In this document: piece after piece, positions 1 through 8,615 of the stretch
Layout: each line of letters starts with the position of its first letter
Numbering within the stretch: position 1 is the first letter of the stretch
Assembly (NCBI GenBank): GCA_029721435.1
Contig: CM056581.1
Coordinates: forward strand, 71,596,712 to 71,660,711
DNA: 64,000 nucleotides
Origin: Gymnothorax reevesii
Taxonomy: Eukaryota > Chordata > Actinopteri > Anguilliformes > Muraenidae
Direction: 5' to 3'
Position numbers and translations under genes: made by a program
Notes under the pieces: model-generated
The model's database searches: none
Told to the model about the DNA's origin: nothing
The model's input: only the letters and a program-made list of their open reading frames with translations

Positions 1-163
1 AGATTAAAACCTAGAAGAAGCGTGTTTTCATGAAAGAGCGTATGGAGACAATATCAGCGCTCTAGGTCGCTTCCTTAAGAAGATAGCAGCCAATTCACTC
101 CTATTTAGTCATACAGTGAAAATTCACTCATGTTTGTCACTTTCCCACTGATTTACACACAGA
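1..163 (+). repeat. Partial monomer at left edge (B-type 3' end)
   Basis: This is the last ~163 bp of a monomer cut by the window edge. It opens with AGATTAAAACCTAGAAG, a B-type tail with a rare GAGATT in place of GAGCTT. The same rare variant occurs in the hybrids starting at 5095 and 6152, so this monomer may be a copy of those. It ends with CTCTAGGTCGC, the alternative to the commoner CTCTAGCTCGC. Confidence 0.9.
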
Positions 164-891
164 ATGAAAATTTTTGACATGCAGAAGTTAAAAAAAAGAA
201 AGTTTTTAAAAAAGTGTATATCTTCACTACAGAGACTCATATTCACTTCCAATAGGCCATAAAAACACATTGGAAAAATGGATGGCATATATGCAGTGCA
301 ACAGTGATCTCAAGCATTTCCCAGGCCAGATACACGCAGAGATTCACATTCTGAGCTTAAAACCTCAAAGAAGCGTGTTTTCATGAAAGACCGTATGGAG
401 ACAATATCAGCGCTCTAGCTCGCTTCCTTAAGAAGATAGCAGCCAATTCACTCCTATTTAGTCATACAGTGAAAATTCACTCATGTTTGTCACTTTCCCA
501 CTGATTTACACACGGATTGAAACTTTTTGACAAGCAGAAGTAAAAAAAAAGAAAGTTTTTAAAAAAGTGCATATCTTCACTTCAGAGACTCATATTCACT
601 TCCAATAGGCCATACAAGCAAATTGGACAAATTGCTGCCATATATGCAGTGCACAGTGATCTGAAGCATTTCCCAGCCCAGATACACGAACAGATTCACT
701 TTCTGAGCTTAAAACCTAGAAGAAGCGTGTTTTCATGAAAGAGCGTTGGAGACAATATCAGCGCTCTAGCTCGCTTCCTTAAGAAGATAGCAGCCAATTC
801 ACTCCTATTTAGTCATACAGTGAAAATTCACTCATGTTTGTCACTTTCCCACTGATTTACACACAGAATGAAAATTTTTGACATGCAGAAG

Positions 892-917
892 TTAAAAAAA
901 AGAAAGTTTTTAAAAAA
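892..917 (+). other. A-tract / T5A6 segment, one per monomer (example)
   Basis: In the C monomer at 868 this stretch holds a run of eight As (894-901), then GAAAG, then five Ts and six As (907-917), which includes the palindrome TTTTTAAAAA. It recurs in every monomer about 25 bp after the start, and its length changes cause most of the 1-3 bp differences in monomer size. Long A-tracts are known to stiffen or bend DNA and to disfavour nucleosomes; a positioning role here is inference. Confidence 0.6.
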
Positions 918-988
918 GTGTATATCTTCACTTCAGAGACTAATATTCACTTCCAATAGGCCATACAAGCACATTGGAAAAATTGGTG

Positions 989-998
989 GCATATATGC
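989..998. other. Dyad GCATATATGC (example copy)
   Basis: This is a perfect 10-bp palindrome in most A and C monomers. In B the sequence is CCATATATGC, leaving an 8-bp palindrome. The common CATACATGC sub-variant of class A and the CATGTATGC variant at 60792, 62203 and 62909 break it. Confidence 0.6.
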
Positions 999-1038
999 AG
1001 TGCAACAGAGATCTGAAGCATTTCCCAGGCCAGATACA

Positions 1039-1126
1039 CGCAGAGATTCACATTCTGAGCTTAAAACCTCAAAGAAGCGTGTTTTCATGAAAGAGCGTAT
1101 GGAGACAATATCAGCGCTCTAGCTCG
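1039..1126. other. CpG cluster of the monomer (example copy)
   Basis: All five CpGs of this C monomer lie in these 88 bp (1039, 1078, 1096, 1115 and 1125); the other 265 bp have none. The contexts are CACGCAG, AGCGTG, GAGCGTA, the AGCGCT palindrome and CTCGCTT. Class B adds a sixth in ACACGGATTG at the monomer start. The arrangement is kept in almost every monomer. Confidence 0.65.
1083..1092. other. Dyad TTTCATGAAA (example copy)
   Basis: This perfect 10-bp palindrome is present in nearly all monomers of every class. It is broken to TTTCAAGAAA at 26939, 28701, 34344 and 39281, and to TTTCTTGAAA at 51621, 54795 and 59027. Those breaks travel with higher-order units, so they behave as lineage markers. 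Confidence 0.6.
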
Positions 1127-1171
1127 CTTCCCTAAGAAGATAGCAGCCAATTCACTCCTATTTAGTCATAC

Positions 1172-1185
1172 AGTGAAAATTCACT
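1172..1185. other. Dyad AGTGAA-AA-TTCACT (example copy)
   Basis: This is an inverted repeat with perfect 6-bp arms and a 2-bp spacer, present in nearly all monomers. Several monomers are preceded by the form AGTGAAACTTCACT, where only the spacer has changed and both arms are kept (before 27996, 29759, 33639, 35401, 43160, 43865, 45275, 47037, 49505, 53737 and 56911). In the monomer starting at 21298 one arm is altered (AAAATTAACTC near 21608). Confidence 0.6.
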
Positions 1186-1573
1186 CATGTTTGTCACTTT
1201 CCCACTGATTTACACACAGAATGAAAATTTTTGACATGCAGAAGTTAAAAAAAAGAAAGTTTTTAAAAAAGTGTATATCTTCACTACAGAGACTCATATT
1301 CACTTCCAATAGGCCATAAAAACACATTGGAAAAATGGATGGCATATATGCAGTGCCACAGTGATCTGAAGCATTTCCCAGGCCAGATACACGCAGAGAT
1401 TCACATTCTGAGCTTAAAACCTCAAAGAAGCGTGTTTTCATGAAAGAGCGTATGGAGACAATATCAGCGCTCTAGCTCGCTTCCTTAAGAAGATAGAAGC
1501 CAATTCACTCCTATTTAGTCATACAGTGAAAATTCACTCATGTTTGTCACTTTCCCACTGATTTACACACAGA

Positions 1574-3685
1574 ATGAAAATTTTTGACATGCAGAAGTTA
1601 AAAAAAAGAAAGTTTTTAAAAAAGTGTATATCTTCACAACAGAGACTCATATTCACTTCCAATAGGCCATAAAAACACATTGGAAAAATGGATGGCATAT
1701 ATGCAGTGCAACAGTGATCTGAAGCATTTCCCAGGCCAGATACACGCAGAGATTCACATTCTGAGCTTAAAACCTCAAAGAAGCGTGTTTCCATGAAAGA
1801 GCGTATGGAGACAATATCAGCGCTCTAGCTCGCTTCCTTAAGAAGATAGAAGCCAATTCACTCCTATTTAGTCATACAGTGAAAATTCACTCATGTTTTT
1901 CACTTTCCCACTGATTTACACACAGAATGAAAATTTTTGACATGCAGAAGTTTAAAAAAAGAAAGTTTTTAAAAAAGTGTATATCTTCACTACAGAGACT
2001 CATATTCACTTCCAATAGGCCATAAAAACACATTGGAAAAATGGATGGCATATATGCAGTGCAACAGTGATCTGAAGCATTTCCCAGGCCAGATACACGC
2101 AGAGATTCACATTCTGAGCTTAAAACCTCAAAGAAGCGTGTTTTCATGAAAGAGCGTATGGAGACAATATCAGCGCTCTAGCTCGCTTCCTTAAGAAGAT
2201 AGAAGCCAATTCACTCCTATTTAGTCATACAGTGAAAATTCACTCATGTTTGTCACTTTCCCACTGATTTACACACAGAATGAAAATTTTTGACACGGAG
2301 AAAAAAAAAAGAAAGTTTTTAAAAAAGTGTATATCTTCACTACAGAGACTCATATTCACTTCCAATAGGCCATAAAAACACATTGGAAAAATGGATGGCA
2401 TATATGCAGTGCAACAGTGATCTCAAGCATTTCCCAGGCCAGATACACGCAGAGATTCACATTCTGAGCTTAAAACCTCAAAGAAGCGTGTTTTCATGAA
2501 AGAGCGTATGGAGACAATATCAGCGCTCTAGCTCGCTTCCTTAAGAAGATAGAAGCCAATTCACTCCTATTTAGTCATACAGTGAAAATTCACTCATGTT
2601 TGTCACTTTCCCACTGATTTACACACAGAATGAAAATTTTTGACATGCAGAAGTTAAAAAAAAGAAAGTTTTTAAAAAAGTGTATATCTTCACTACAGAG
2701 ACTCATATTCACTTCCAATAGGCCATAAAAACACATTGGAAAAATGGATGGCATATATGCAGTGCAACAGTGATCTGAAGCATTTCCCAGGCCAGATACA
2801 CGCAGAGATTCACATTCTGAGCTTAAAACCTCAAAGAAGCGTGTTTTCATGAAAGAGCGTATGGAGACAATATCAGCGCTCTAGCTCGCTTCCTTAAGAA
2901 GATAGAAGCCAATTCACTCCTATTTAGTCATACAGTGAAAATTCACTCATGTTTGTCACTTTCCCACTGATTTACACACAGAATGAAAATTTTTGACATG
3001 CAGAAGTTTAAAAAAAGAAAGTTTTTAAAAAAGTGTATATCTTCACTACAGAGACTCATATTCACTTCCAATAGGCCATAAAAACACATTGGAAAAATGG
3101 ATGGCATATATGCAGTGCAACAGTGATCTGAAGCATTTCCCAGGCCAGATACACGCAGAGATTCACATTCTGAGCTTAAAACCTCAAAGAAGCGTGTTTT
3201 CATGAAAGAGCGTATGGAGACAATATCAGCGCTCTAGCTCGCTTCCTTAAGAAGATAGAAGCCAATTCACTCCTATTTAGTCATACAGTGAAAATTCACT
3301 CATGTTTGTCACTTTCCCACTGATTTACACACAGAATGAAAATTTTTGACACGCAGAAAAAAAAAAGAAAGTTTTTAAAAAAGTGTATATCTTCACTACA
3401 GAGACTCATATTCACTTCCAATAGGCCATAAAAACACATTGGAAAAATGGATGGCATATATGCAGTGCAACAGTGATCTCAAGCATTTCCCAGGCCAGAT
3501 ACACGCAGAGATTCACATTCTGAGCTTAAAACCTCAAAGAAGCGTGTTTTCATGAAAGAGCGTATGGAGACAATATCAGCGCTCTAGCTCGCTTCCTTAA
3601 GAAGATAGAAGCCAATTCACTCCTATTTAGTCATACAGTGAAAATTCACTCATGTTTGTCACTTTCCCACTGATTTACACACGGA
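1574..3685 (+). repeat. Tandem duplication of a class A trimer (2 x 1056 bp)
   Basis: Monomers 1574, 1927 and 2280 are repeated as 2630, 2983 and 3336 at a constant 1056-bp offset. The second monomer of each trimer has GAAGTTTAAAAAAAG. The third has a 3-bp-shorter A-tract junction (GACACGGAG or GACACGCAG followed directly by As, 350 bp in total) and CTCAAGCATT. The copies differ at scattered points: 1574 has CACAACAG and GTTTCCATG, and 2280 has CACGGAG where 3336 has CACGCAG. The 3336-type A followed by two B monomers recurs at 8266 and 10375. Confidence 0.9.
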
Positions 3686-4742
3686 TTGAAACTTTTTGAC
3701 AAGCAGAAGTAAAAAAAAAGAAAGTTTTTAAAAAAGTGCATATCTTCACTTCAGAGACTCATATTCACTTCCAATAGGCCATACAAGCAAATTGGACAAA
3801 TTGCTGCCATATATGCAGTGCACAGTGATCTGAAGCATTTCCCAGCCCAGATACACGAACAGATTCACTTTCTGAGCTTAAAACCTAGAAGAAGCGTGTT
3901 TTCATGAAAGAGCGTATGGAGACAATATCAGCGCTCTAGCTCGCTTCCTTAAGAAGATAGCAGCCAATTCACTCCTATTTAGTCATACAGTGAAAATTCA
4001 CTCATGTTTGTCACTTTCCCACTGATTTACACACGGATTGAAACTTTTTGACAAGCAGAAGTTAAAAAAAAGAAAGTTTTTAAAAAAGTGCATATCTTCA
4101 CTTCAGAGACTCATATTCACTTCCAATAGGCCATACAAGCAAATTGGACAAATTGCTGCCATATATGCAGTGCACAGTGATCTGAAGCATTTCCCAGCCC
4201 AGATACACGAACAGATTCACTTTCTGAGCTTAAAACCTAGAAGAAGCGTGTTTTCATGAAAGAGCATATGGAGACAATATCAGCGCTCTAGCTCGCTTCC
4301 TTAAGAAGATAGCAGCCAATTCACTCCTATTTAGTCATACAGTGAAAATTCACTCATGTTTGTCACTTTCCCACTGATTTACACACAGAATGAAAATTTT
4401 TGACATGCAGAAGTTAAAAAAAAGAAAGTTTTTAAAAAAGTGTATATCTTCACTACAGTGACTCATATTCACTTCCAATAGGCCATAAAAACACATTGGA
4501 AAAATGGATGGCATACATGCAGTGCAACAGTGATCTGAAGCATTTCCCAGGCCAGATACACGCAGAGATTCACATTCTGAGCTTAAAACCTCAAAGAAGC
4601 GTGTTTTCATGAAAGAGCGTATGGAGACAATATCAGCGCTCTAGCTCGCTTCCTTAAGAAGATAGCAGCCAATTCACTCCTATTTAGTCATACAGTGAAA
4701 ATTCACTCATGTTTGTCACTTTCCCACTGATTTACACACGGA
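3686..4742 (+). repeat. Monomers 3686 B, 4038 B, 4390 A
   Basis: The B at 3686 has GAAGTAAAAAAAAAG; the B at 4038 has GAGCATATGG; the A at 4390 has CATACATGC and CAGTGACTC. The order A (3336)-B-B-A-B recurs at 10375-11782, offset 7039 bp, and from 10725 it recurs again at 18126 and beyond, including the GAGCATATGG variant. Confidence 0.88.
4038..4389 (+). repeat. Reference class B monomer (352 bp)
   Basis: Class B starts with ACACGGATTGAAAC in place of ACACAGAATGAAAA. It carries GACAAGCAG, GTGCATATC, CACTTCAGAGACTCAT, TACAAGCAAATTGGAC, AAATTGCTGCCAT, GCACAGTG (one A fewer), CAGCCCAG, CACGAACAGATTCACTTT and CCTAGAAG. I count roughly 20 differences from class A, about 6%. Many B copies have GAAGTAAAAAAAAAG in place of GAAGTTAAAAAAAAG (for example 3686, 8616, 10725, 18126). 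A short form reading GCATGTTTCATG plus GCGTTGG occurs at 9320, 16367 and 17776. A variant with GACATGCAG and TATTTACTTCC occurs at 43513 and 47390. Confidence 0.95.
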
Positions 4743-5094
4743 TTGAAACTTTTTGACAAGCAGAAGTTAAAAAAAAGAAAGTTTTTAAAAAAGTGCATAT
4801 CTTCACTTCAGAGACTCATATTCACTTCCAATAGGCCATACAAGCAAATTGGACAAATTGCTGCCATATATGCAGTGCACAGTGATATGAAGCATTTCCC
4901 AGCCCAGATACACGAACAGATTCACTTTCTGAGCTTAAAACCTAGAAGAAGCGTGTTTTCATGAAAGAGCGTATGGAGACAATATCAGCTCTCTAGCTCG
5001 CTTCCTTAAGACGATAGCAGCCAATTCACTCCTATTTAGTCATACAGTGAAAATTCACTCATGTTTGTCACTTTCCCACTGATTTACACACAGA

Positions 5095-5446
5095 ATGAAA
5101 ATTTTTGACATGCAGAAGTTAAAAAAAAGAAAGTTTTTAAAAAAGTGTATATCTTCACTACAGAGACTCATATTCACTTCCAATAGGCCATACAAGCAAA
5201 TTGGACAAATTGCTGCCATATATGCAGTGCACAGTGATCTGAAGCATTTCCCAGCCCAGATACACGAACAGATTCACTTTCTGAGATTAAAACCTAGAAG
5301 AAGCGTGTTTTCATGAAAGAGCGTATGGAGACAATATCAGCGCTCTAGCTCGCTTCCTTAAGAAGATAGCAGCCAATTCACTCCTATTTAGTCATACAGT
5401 GAAAATTCACTCATGTTTGTCACTTTCCCACTGATTTACACACAGA
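5095..5446 (+). repeat. A/B hybrid monomer
   Basis: The 5' part is class A (ACACAGAATG, GACATGCAG, GTGTATATC, CACTACAG). From CCATACAAGCAAATTGG onward it is class B. The last A-specific base is at 5160 and the first B-specific base at 5193, so the switch lies in 5161-5192. Similar A-to-B hybrids start at 6152, 12840, 20241 and 22709. Related hybrids with a C-like 5' part start at 27292, 29054, 32934, 34697, 39634 and 43865. Confidence 0.9.
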
Positions 5447-5799
5447 ATGAAAATTTTTGACATGCAGAAGTTAAAAAAAAGAAAGTTTTTAAAAAAGTGT
5501 ATATCTTCACTACAGAGACTCATATTCACTTCCAATAGGCCATAAAAACACATTGGAAAAATGGATGGCATATATGCAGTGCAACAGTGATCTGAAGCAT
5601 TTCCCAGGCCAGATACACGCAGAGATTCACATTCTGAGCTTAAAACCTCAAAGAAGCGTGTTTTCATGAAAGAGCGTATGGAGACAATATCAGCGCTCTA
5701 GCTCGCTTCCTTAAGAAGATAGCAGCCAATTCACTCCTATTTAGTCATACAGTGAAAATTCACTCATGTTTGTCACTTTCCCACTGATTTACACACGGA
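5447..5799 (+). repeat. Reference class A monomer (353 bp)
   Basis: Class A is recognised by ACACAGAATGAAAATTTTTG at the start, GTGTATATC, CACTACAGAGACTCAT, CCATAAAAACACATTGG, AATGGATGGCAT, CAACAGTGATCTG, CAGGCCAG, CACGCAGAGATTCACATT and CCTCAAAGAAG. Sub-variants include CATACATGC in place of CATATATGC (4390, 11429, 18830 and others), and a form with CAGAGATCT plus GCGAGTTTTC (16014, 17423, 25529, 31170, 36812, 37517). A further form, called A' here, has the class B/C-like GTGCATATC and CACTTCAG in its 5' third with an A-type remainder (41749, 44217, 45980, 48799, 51974, 53031, 55148, 56205, 59380). Class A is commonest in the left third and in 47.7-59.7 kb. Confidence 0.95.
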
Positions 5800-6856
5800 T
5801 TGAAACTTTTTGACAAGCAGAAGTTAAAAAAAAGAAAGTTTTTAAAAAAGTGCATATCTTCACTTCAGAGACTCATATTCACTTCCAATAGGCCATACAA
5901 GCAAATTGGACAAATTGCTGCCATATATGCAGTGCACAGTGATATGAAGCATTTCCCAGCCCAGATACACGAACAGATTCACTTTCTGAGCTTAAAACCT
6001 AGAAGAAGCGTGTTTTCATGAAAGAGCGTATGGAGACAATATCAGCTCTCTAGCTCGCTTCCTAAAGACGATAGCAGCCAATTCACTCCTATTTAGTCAT
6101 ACAGTGAAAATTCACTCATGTTTGTCACTTTCCCACTGATTTACACACAGAATGAAAATTTTTGACATGCAGAAGTTAAAAAAAAGAAAGTTTTTAAAAA
6201 AGTGTATATCTTCACTACAGAGACTCATATTCACTTCCAATAGGCCATACAAGCAAATTGGACAAATTGCTGCCATATATGCAGTGCACAGTGATCTGAA
6301 GCATTTCCCAGCCCAGATACACGAACAGATTCACTTTCTGAGATTAAAACCTAGAAGAAGCGTGTTTTCATGAAAGAGCGTATGGAGACAATATCAGCGC
6401 TCTAGCTCGCTTCCTTAAGAAGATAGCAGCCAATTCACTCCTATTTAGTCATACAGTGAAAATTCACTCATGTTTGTCACTTTCCCACTGATTTACACAC
6501 AGAATGAAAATTTTTGACATGCAGAAGTTAAAAAAAAGAAAGTTTTTAAAAAAGTGTATATCTTCACTACAGAGACTCATATTCACTTCCAATAGGCCAT
6601 AAAAACACATTGGAAAAATGGATGGCATATATGCAGTGCAACAGTGATCTGAAGCATTTCCCAGGCCAGATACACGCAGAGATTCACATTCTGAGCTTAA
6701 AACCTCAAAGAAGCGTGTTTTCATGAAAGAGCGTATGGAGACAATATCAGCGCTCTAGCTCGCTTCCTTAAGAAGATAGCAGCCAATTCACTCCTATTTA
6801 GTCATACAGTGAAAATTCACTCATGTTTGTCACTTTCCCACTGATTTACACACGGA

Positions 6857-8615
6857 TTGAAACTTTTTGACAAGCAGAAGTAAAAAAAAAGAAAGTTTTT
6901 AAAAAAGTGCATATCTTCACTTCAGAGACTCATATTCACTTCCAATAGGCCATACAAGCAAATTGGACAAATTGCTGCCATATATGCAGTGCACAGTGAT
7001 CTGAAGCATTTCCCAGCCCAGATACACGAACAGATTCACTTTCTGAGCTTAAAACCTAGAAGAAGCGTGTTTTCATGAAAGAGCGTTGGAGACAATATCA
7101 GCGCTCTAGCTCGCTTCCTTAAGAAGATAGCAGCCAATTCACTCCTATTTAGTCATACAGTGAAAATTCACTCATGTTTGTCACTTTCCCACTGATTTAC
7201 ACACAGAATGAAAATTTTTGACATGCAGAAGTTAAAAAAAAGAAAGTTTTTAAAAAAGTGTATATCTTCAATTCAGAGACTAATATTCACTTCCAATAGG
7301 CCATACAAGCACATTGGAAAAATTGGTGGCATATATGCAGTGCAACAGAGATCTGAAGCATTTCCCAGGCCAGATACACGCAGAGATTCACATTCTGAGC
7401 TTAAAACCTCAAAGAAGCGTGTTTTCATGAAAGAGCGTATGGAGACAATATCAGCGCTCTAGCTCGCTTCCCTAAGAAGATAGCAGCCAATTCACTCCTA
7501 TTTAGTCATACAGTGAAAATTCACTCATGTTTGTCACTTTCCCACTGATTTACACACAGAATGAAAATTTTTGACATGCAGAAGTTAAAAAAAAGAAAGT
7601 TTTTAAAAAAGTGTATATCTTCACTACAGAGACTCATATTCACTTCCAATAGGCCATAAAAACACATTGGAAAAATGGATGGCATATATGCAGTGCCACA
7701 GTGATCTGAAGCATTTCCCAGGCCAGATACACGCAGAGATTCACATTCTGAGCTTAAACCTCAAAGAAGCGTGTTTTCATGAAAGAGCGTATGGAGACAA
7801 TATCAGCGCTCTAGCTCGCTTCCTTAAGAAGATAGAAGCCAATTCACTCCTATTTAGTCATACAGTGAAAATTCACTCATGTTTGTCACTTTCCCACTGA
7901 TTTACACACAGAATGAAAATTTTTGACATGCAGAAGTTAAAAAAAAGAAAGTTTTTAAAAAAGTGTATATCTTCACTACAGAGACTCATATTCACTTCCA
8001 ATAGGCCATAAAAACACATTGGAAAAATGGATGGCATATATGCAGTGCAACAGTGATCTGAAGCATTTCCCAGGCCAGATACACGCAGAGATTCACATTC
8101 CGAGCTTAAAACCTCAAAGAAGCGTGTTTTCATGAAAGAGCGTATGGAGACAATATCAGCGCTCTAGCTCGCTTCCTTAAGAAGATAGAAGCCAATTCAC
8201 TCCTATTTAGTCATACAGTGAAAATTCACTCATGTTTGTCACTTTCCCACTGATTTACACACAGAATGAAAATTTTTGACACGCAGAAAAAAAAAAGAAA
8301 GTTTTTAAAAAAGTGTATATCTTCACTACAGAGACTCATATTCACTTCCAATAGGCCATAAAAACACATTGGAAAAATGGATGGCATATATGCAGTGCAA
8401 CAGTGATCTGAAGCATTTCCCAGGCCAGATACACGCAGAGATTCACATTCTGAGCTTAAAACCTCAAAGAAGCGTGTTTTCATGAAAGAGCGTATGGAGA
8501 CAATATCAGCGCTCTAGCTCGCTTCCTTAAGAAGATAGCAGCCAATTCACTCCTATTTAGTCATACAGTGAAAATTCACTCATGTTTGTCACTTTCCCAC
8601 TGATTTACACACGGA
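6857..8615 (+). repeat. Second copy of the 517-type segment (B-C-A-A-A)
   Basis: Starts are 6857 B (351 bp), 7208 C, 7561 A, 7913 A and 8266 A. The first three repeat 517, 868 and 1221 at offset 6340 bp with shared rare variants (GCGTTGG, GTGCCACAG). A 1-bp deletion near 7755 (GCTTAAACC) makes the next offset 6339. The last A (350 bp, GACACGCAG plus As) matches 3336. The segment therefore joins parts of two earlier regions. Confidence 0.88.

Larger units (their letters stand above)
164..1573 (+). repeat. Monomers 164-1221: A-B-C-A tetramer
   Basis: Starts and classes are 164 A (with CTCAAGCATT), 517 B (351 bp, GCGTTGG), 868 C and 1221 A. The A at 1221 has the rare GTGCCACAG. The run from 517 onward reappears 6340 bp later at 6857, 7208 and 7561 with the same rare GCGTTGG and GTGCCACAG, so the two stretches descend from one duplicated segment. 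No other sequence is present. Confidence 0.9.
4743..6856 (+). repeat. Near-identical tandem trimer duplication (2 x 1057 bp)
   Basis: The trimer 4743 B, 5095 A/B hybrid, 5447 A is repeated at 5800, 6152 and 6504, offset 1057 bp throughout. Both copies share the private variants GTGATATGAAG, ATCAGCTCTCTAG, GACGATAGC and CTGAGATTAAAAC. By eye I found one difference, CTTCCTTAAGACG versus CTTCCTAAAGACG (near 5006 and 6064). Such similarity suggests a very recent duplication, or an assembly effect. Confidence 0.92.

Noticed and set aside
868..1220. Monomer as a head-to-tail dimer of two ~176-bp halves
   Set aside because: The two halves do not align. The only internal similarity I could see is a 23-bp segment 205 bp away, which does not fit a half-length duplication.
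5407..5667. 86-codon minus-strand open frame, repeated in class A monomers across the window
   Set aside because: It exists because the class A sequence happens to lack stops on that strand. It overlaps a plus-strand open frame in other monomers and drifts with monomer variants. It has no recognisable domain. Conservation follows the DNA repeat, not codon positions, and variants such as GCGAG or CATACATGC change residues freely.
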